Assembly (NCBI GenBank): GCA_004352715.1
Contig: SCFE01000001.1
Coordinates: 1,431,638 to 1,495,637, forward strand
DNA from: Hofstenia miamia
Lineage: Eukaryota > Xenacoelomorpha > Acoela
Direction: 5' to 3'
DNA length: 64,000 nucleotides
This document shows, one piece after another, positions 58,648-64,000 of the stretch (positions are counted from its first letter, which is position 1; every line of letters begins with the position of its first letter). Position numbers and translations under genes: made by a program. The notes under the pieces were generated by a model. It was given only the letters and a program-made list of their open reading frames with translations, had not been told where the DNA came from and did not search any database.

Positions 58648-59973
58648 CAGGGCGCGTCACGGAAACCAAGTGTTTTTTGATTGGCTAGTACTCGGCCAAT
58701 AGGATAGGGAGGGTGGAGCAGCAGGTACCACAGCCTTTCTCAGTTCATAGCATTTCAGTGTTGACATGGCGCCGTGGAGTGTGGAACACCGCATGTATGC
58801 ACATGATTGTTTTGTGAGGAGTGGTGAGTCGGTGACCGCGGTTCAGCATGAGTTTCGCCGTAGATTCAATATTCATTGAAATCACTCTCTTCCCACACGT
58901 GACGCAATCTTTGGATGGGTTAATAATCTTTGAACAGGAGGCTCAATAATAAAAAAATCCCCGCCCGGCCCTCGACGTACAGTGCATACTCCGGAAAATT
59001 TTAAAAGAGTCAGACAGGCAATGTTGCAAAGCCCACACTGCTCTGCTCGGAGACATTCAGCTGCTCTCCAAATCAGCGATCGTACAATAGGACAAATTTT
59101 GCACAAAGACTTACATTTTCACTCTTCCAAGTTAACGATTGCGCAGGAATTGAATGCAAGGGATTACCCCCAACGATTGAACTTTGCACAGAACATGCTC
59201 ACACTTTATGAGCAAAATGAAAAAATGATAGTGGCAATGAGTGATGAAGTCCATTTCCACCTCAATGGGGCTGTTAACAAGCAGAATTGTCGGCACTGGG
59301 CTGCTGAAAATCCGCGACATCTCCACGAAAAACCACTGCATAGCCCCAAGGTGACAGTTTGGTGCACGGTTGGAAGCTTTGGCGTTATCGGTCCCTATTT
59401 CTTTGAACAAGATGGGACTACCATTAGCATAATATCTGAGCGTTATGTTGAGATGGTGAAAATTTTTTTCAACCCTGAGTTAAATAGACGGCATATTGAT
59501 CATCAACAATTGTGGTTTCAGCAAGATGGGGCCACAGCACACTCCGCCAGAGCGTCAATGGCTGTTCTTCGACACCTGATTCCTAACCATCTCATTTCGA
59601 GATTTGGTGATGTTTTGTGGCCTCCTCGATCCCCCGACTTGTCACATGTGATTTATTTCTATGGGGGTTTCTCAAGTCACGTGTCTATGAGGAGAAGCCC
59701 AATACATTAAATGAATTGAAGGAAGCGATCCGTCAACAAATCATTCAAATCAACGGCGCCCTGTTGGAAAGAGTGGAAGCTAATTTTCTTGAACACCTTC
59801 AACACTGGGTCAGTGACAAATGACATCACATGAGTGATGTCATTTCCCATTCATGATTATTTTGAAATGCTTGCTATTAAAAATGTTGTTCTAACATTAA
59901 AATTTGCTTGCATTAATGCCTTACGTTTTTCTTTTATATTCCAAAAACACTTGGTTCCTGTGCCCGCACCCTG
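58648..59973 (+). mobile_element. Near-complete mariner-type transposon (1,326 bp)
   Basis: Terminal inverted repeats of about 32 bp (left starts CAGGGCGCGTCACGGAAACC, right starts CAGGGTGCGGGCACAGGAAC, both followed by AAGTGTTTTT) are directly flanked by TA, the target duplication of Tc1/mariner transposons. The 1.3-kb length is typical. It carries one broken transposase gene on the + strand. Confidence 0.93.
58766..59823 (+). pseudogene. mariner-type transposase, disrupted
   Basis: DNA-cutting transposase of the DDE superfamily. The ATG at 58766 opens MAPWSVEHRMYAHDC, an N-terminal helix-turn-helix region. Catalytic blocks are MSDEVHFHL (first Asp), WFQQDGATAH (second Asp) and, after a frame change near 59640, CDLFLWGF (third Asp). 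With the frame corrected, about 41 residues separate the second and third Asp, a DD41D-type spacing. The C-terminal part continues LKSRVYEEKPNTLNELKEAI and ends in TGA at 59823. Lesions are TGA at 58877-58879 and at 58931-58933, both at positions where CGA (Arg) to TGA decay is plausible, and a single frameshift. Few lesions imply fairly recent death. Confidence 0.92.
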
Positions 59974-59975
59974 TA

Positions 59976-62900
59976 TAATAGCATTTAGACTTAAATTAAT
60001 TATTGCTAAGTTAAAATATCATAGATTAGCATAGACAAGTTTAAATGTATGAAAGCTTTGGGCTTGATATTTAGTAAAATAACTAAATTAACAGTTTGTC
60101 GTCGTTTTGAGTGCATTTTGCACCCCATAAGGAGTTAAGCTTCTATAAAATGAGTGCTGTTTATGTTTTTGAGTCGAAACTTCATGACTTTTTAAGTTAG
60201 TCGAAAAAAATCAATATTATATATGGATGATTCATTTTTTAATATATTTATTTGTAGGTTGTTTTATATTCATATATTTCAACTGCTATAATAGTAACAC
60301 CGAAAATTTTCTATATTATGGTGTTGAATGTATAAAACATCTTTTCTGTGGTATTTTTTGCGAATGTATTTACCAATTTGCACAATTGTAAGCTCTTGAT
60401 GAAACAGTTTATGCTCATATGTCGTATAATATCCTAACAACCATGAAGATTCACATCATGTATTAAATACGCCTTTGTTTCTGTGATTCATCATCAAATC
60501 TGCAATTGAAAGCGTTTGATATTCCCAGCCTACAGTCTTTGGAAGTTGGAAGGAAGCTCTTCATGTTTTCTCGGGAGTCAGATCGAAAGATAGAAAGGGA
60601 ATGTTTCCTTAGAAGTTAATTTGGGTGTACATTATATGGATAAATGCAAACAATTTGGATTTATTTAATAGCATGATTTTGTCTTCACAACATTAAATTA
60701 TCAACTCCAATTTTGATGCAATGAATCTTTTTTTGTGTTTTAAATACAATACAGCAAGTGTCTATGATTAGAATCACCCCGTGCGTACGTTGTTCTTAAT
60801 AATCCTGACTTCATTGTTCAGCTTTGAAATTGAAAAAATCATTGGGTTGCAAAATTCACAGCAAGAATCTTCCAACTAGTAAAAACATAAACGTCGACGA
60901 ACTGTTAATTAATTTGGTTTATTGCGTATTTACAACTAATTCCTATGAGGATATAATTAATTGTAAAATCATTCCTTTTCTTGATATTTAGGGATTGATA
61001 ATTTATTTTACTATTTAATATTCCGCAACTTTGATCGTACAAAACATAAAAATGGGAAAAATAATTAAACACTGTAAATGTGTATCCAATCAAAAGAATA
61101 TATCTTAAACTTTGGATTTCATTGAAATACGGTGTACTTAAAATGCAATTTTTTCGTATTAACTTAAAGCAATTTACACCTGTTATTTATTAAATATACT
61201 ATCACAAGTAGCATCACAATACAAAGTGCATATCAGAAATTATTGACATGAGCTTCAATGGCTATAATTATAATTGATATAGAACGAAACCAGAGTTGAA
61301 AATGGGCCAATCCCAAGCACAAATTAATGTCTAAAAAGCACAAAGCGTCAAAAAAAACTGGCCAAGCCCAGCATAAGCCCAAAAGAATTATGAAAAATAA
61401 TGCATAATATTTTAAACTTTTCAATATACAATCACTACGAAAATTTCAAAAGATGTGCATTCCTAGCTGAGTAGTATGAAGAGACTAGAAGCACGTTGAT
61501 ACTTTTGACCTTTGACCCTGGCGGGCATATCTGGCATGGATATGATGTAATTGTGGACTTTGGCCGTCTGTGTATCTCTGACGTCATTGGAATATTTTCT
61601 CTTTTGTTATAATATTTGTTGGCAAACTCATTTGTTTGCAGTCTATTGCATAAAATTTAACCAATTTTTCTATAAGCAATTTTCGAAAATCCCATGAGAT
61701 TAGATTTGTTGTAGTCTATTAAATAAATAATTTTTAAAATAAATATAAATACATGCTTCCGCAGACACATACTCTCACCACACAGAGAAAACGAACATTT
61801 AAAAATAATAAATATATTTACAAAGAAAATATAAAATTCACTACTAAATGATAAAGTTCATATAGCGAATTTCATCTACAGTTCCATGAAGAATGATCAT
61901 ATTCGTCAAACCTTCGTGTTCGGATGGGAGTGCTGTAGGAAACAAACGCAATGTGTATTTGCACATTATGAATTTCACACGGTAGTATCTAAATTATTGA
62001 TTAATAAACAAGTCAAATGAAGTGATAGATCACAGTATAAAACACATGACAATTAAAATTTTAAACAAAATAAATTAAAAATGTGTATTAAGAAACAAAT
62101 TTCTATTTATGATAAAATAATATATAATTAATTTAACATCGGACTGCAAATTCGCAGCAATTCATTAAAATAAAATTGATTACGTTTTTAAAAGAAATAT
62201 CTGTAAAACTAACTAGAGATAGTATTGCAAAAATCGTTAAGAATCAAAACAATATCTGAGATTTAATTATAAAAATATCTTACCAAAAAGTTTGAAGTAT
62301 TTCAGGGTAGTTGTCTTTCTTTCAGCAAAACCATAGAGCTTAAAATACGTCCAAGGAATATAATTATATAGTCGTGGTCATAATTCACTGGCCATCTCAA
62401 AAATACTAAAAAAACTAGTGTGCACGCGCGTGTACGTGCATGTATGTGGGTCTATACCAGAGATGGAATCGGATTTCCATTTTGAAAAATTTCGGATTTG
62501 TTTCTTATCCAGAAATTTTTAAAAATTGTGTATTTGTACATTTTATACATTACGCTCATTTTTACAATGAATCCTAATTTAATGATCTCAATCTAAGTGA
62601 AATTTTGTAATTGAATTTCATTGTTCATACAACAGGTTCCGCGTTATTCTTTCCAAAAACTTATAAAATTGGTAAATAATACTTCAAATCTAAAAATGCG
62701 GTTCATGTTAGCCATCGCATAACGACAAAATTGTAAAGCAAGCAAAAATATTTGTTCGGATAAATTTACAAAAGGAAGAGCAGAATTCTGAAAAAGATTC
62801 TCTTTAATATGTATATCAAAGAAGAAACAGAGAAGCTAGTGGAATACCTTAGTTGTTGCGAACACTGCCAAAATGTAATGATACTAATATATTTTGGTAT

Positions 62901-63060
62901 GCTCTTCAATAAAAAACCTCATATAAATTTCAGTAGAAGCAAATTACAGTGCCAAGATCAACTTGGACTTCAGAAGGTTTGTGATAATTTGCTCACGAAT
63001 TGGACTAAGAAACCAAGAAATTAAATTCAAATTAAAATCAACAACTGAAGAAACCAATAA
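59976..63060. other. Intergenic AT-rich DNA
   Basis: No gene recognised. A short alternating purine-pyrimidine (CA/CG-rich) run occurs near 62421-62450. A 71-codon open stretch at 62809-63024 may be the decayed upstream part of the retroelement remnant that follows. Confidence 0.4.
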
Positions 63061-63068
63061 CTCTAATA

Positions 63069-63295
63069 CAATTTATCAAATAAAATGAACCAGTGGTGAA
63101 GAGTATATTGGTTTTTCTATTAAATCAAAATGTAGAAGAATAAAATGAGACTAGTTCTAGTATTTCTAATCATTTAATAAAATGCGGACTAAATTTGAAA
63201 CGAAAATAGCACACCAAACATCAAGTTATTTAAAAATTATTGAGTGCATTTTCATAAAATATTTTACAACTACGTTTAATTTCTTCCAATTTACC
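63069..63295 (+). pseudogene. GIY-YIG endonuclease remnant (Penelope-like element)
   Basis: The pieces, in order across two frames, are IYQIK then TSGEEYIGFSIKSKCRRIK (the GIY..YIG strand pair and the following basic helix), TSSSISNHLIKCG (the S-x-I-x-x-H block) and SSYLKIIECIFIKYF (the catalytic-Glu helix). This order matches the GIY-YIG domain found at the C-terminus of Penelope-like retroelements. Several stops make it a dead relic. The reverse transcriptase part is not readable. Confidence 0.5.
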
Positions 63296-63686
63296 TTTTA
63301 TGAGAATAAAATACATTAACAAAAAATGAAGTCAAACATTCAGACATATTGTTGTTAAGGATCTTTAATAATTTTAGTAAAAACATTAGACTAAAAGATA
63401 TATTTCGCTCAACTTGAGCATCGTCAATTTAGCAAATTTTCCCTCTAAATAAATTTTAAGATCAACCATCCCCAAAAATTTAAAAGTAATCGAAAGTATA
63501 TACTTTAGATCAATGTAACCAAGTCTAAGCACCAAAGATGACTACAAATATCAGCACAAATTACCTCTAATCAGCGTTTATCTACCTACTAATATCTTTT
63601 AATTAAATAATTGATTTCGTCGTGTTTAGACGTATTTGTCAACGCGCTTCTAGTTGTTTTCATTAATCTATAAGAAATTTCTCCTG

Positions 63687-64000
63687 ATGGAGATTTTAAA
63701 CTGCTCTACATGTAAGTTATCTATTAATTAGGAACGTTACTTTGAATGTTTCGGGTGCATGAAACGATTACACCTCACTAAAAGATGTTCGGGATTCTCA
63801 ACGGCATGCATTGAATCATTAACGCAGTACCATCAACACTTTCTAACCTTATGTAATGATTGTGTAGACAAAAGGCATCAATTTTTTCGAACTCAATCTG
63901 CAACTGATAGTCTTGTAAGATCACTTTCTGATATCATTGACCTTTTGAAAGAGAATTTAAAGTCTTTGAGGGATGAACTAAAAACCCTTCAGGCTAATAT
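63687..64000 (+). pseudogene. LINE ORF1 start with PHD-like zinc finger (cut by window end)
   Basis: The ATG at 63687 opens MEILNCSTCKLSIN, then an in-frame TAG (63729-63731). The same frame continues ERYFECFGCMKRLHLTKRCS and, further on, LTLCNDCVDKRHQFF. Cys-x2-Cys, Cys-x2-Cys, His, Cys and Cys-x2-Cys are spaced like a PHD-type finger, and the following segment (SLSDIIDLLKENLKSLRDEL) is a coiled coil. Finger plus coiled coil is the usual architecture of ORF1 proteins of CR1/L2-like non-LTR retrotransposons. The stop may be a lesion, or translation may begin elsewhere; the 3' part is outside the window. A host PHD-coil protein is the alternative. Confidence 0.6.

Noticed and set aside
62421-62450. 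Alternating purine-pyrimidine run (Z-DNA-like)
   Set aside because: Short, and similar runs are common microsatellite-like sequence; no functional context.

Overview
AT-rich eukaryotic DNA from an invertebrate animal (phylum not determinable from the window). The evidence is spliced protein-coding genes with GT-AG introns, long introns, many (TA)n tracts, assembly gaps, and a dense mixture of decayed animal-type transposable elements (non-LTR retrotransposons, Tc1/mariner, piggyBac, hAT-like and other MITEs, a Penelope-type remnant). There is no sign of prokaryotic gene organisation. No tRNA, rRNA, CRISPR array or complete virus-like element was recognised.

Layout. (1) 1-2.4 kb: intergenic, with a 100-bp hairpin repeat. 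(2) 2.4-5.0 kb, + strand: a complete three-exon gene for translation initiation factor eIF6, about 249 aa, whose second intron holds a broken piggyBac transposase in reverse. (3) 6.5-38.3 kb, - strand: what looks like one very large coiled-coil gene. It has a convincing ATG exon at 38293, a chain of about a dozen small phase-0 exons (many exactly 14, 28, 42 or 84 codons), a 631-codon exon, a 162-codon exon and finally an uninterrupted 9.4-kb exon encoding about 3,100 residues of coiled coil. The family was not recognised; a structural role (cytoskeleton, centrosome/cilium or similar) is only inference. Its introns carry (TA)n tracts, a second piggyBac remnant, a 301-bp MITE, a 1.17-kb Tc1-like element with double terminal repeats, and a stray exon-like segment. 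(4) 38.5-57 kb: a retrotransposon-rich tract holding a mariner fragment, a hAT-like MITE, an AP-endonuclease fragment of a LINE, two decayed LINE reverse transcriptases (one ending in a (TAG)10 tail), two head-to-tail R2-like LINE copies on the - strand (the fuller one scrambled, with YMDA in place of YxDD), and the 3' end of a further LINE. (5) 58.6-60.0 kb: a nearly full-length mariner-type transposon with terminal repeats and TA target duplication, inactivated by two stops and a frameshift. (6) 60-64 kb: AT-rich intergenic DNA ending in a GIY-YIG (Penelope-like) remnant and the zinc-finger start of a LINE ORF1 cut by the window edge.

Both host genes have a 3' splice site immediately upstream of the start codon (5 nt for eIF6, 1 nt for the coiled-coil gene), so each has either a 5'-UTR intron or a trans-splice acceptor. 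Several short gaps are flanked on both sides by the same sequence, and one join at 52.7 kb carries 29 bp from a different retroelement 3 kb away, so fine structure around gaps should not be trusted.

The most unusual content is the coiled-coil gene: exon lengths quantised in double heptads, a five-fold helical repeat in its middle exon, and one of the longest single coiled-coil exons one would expect to see in such an intron-rich locus.
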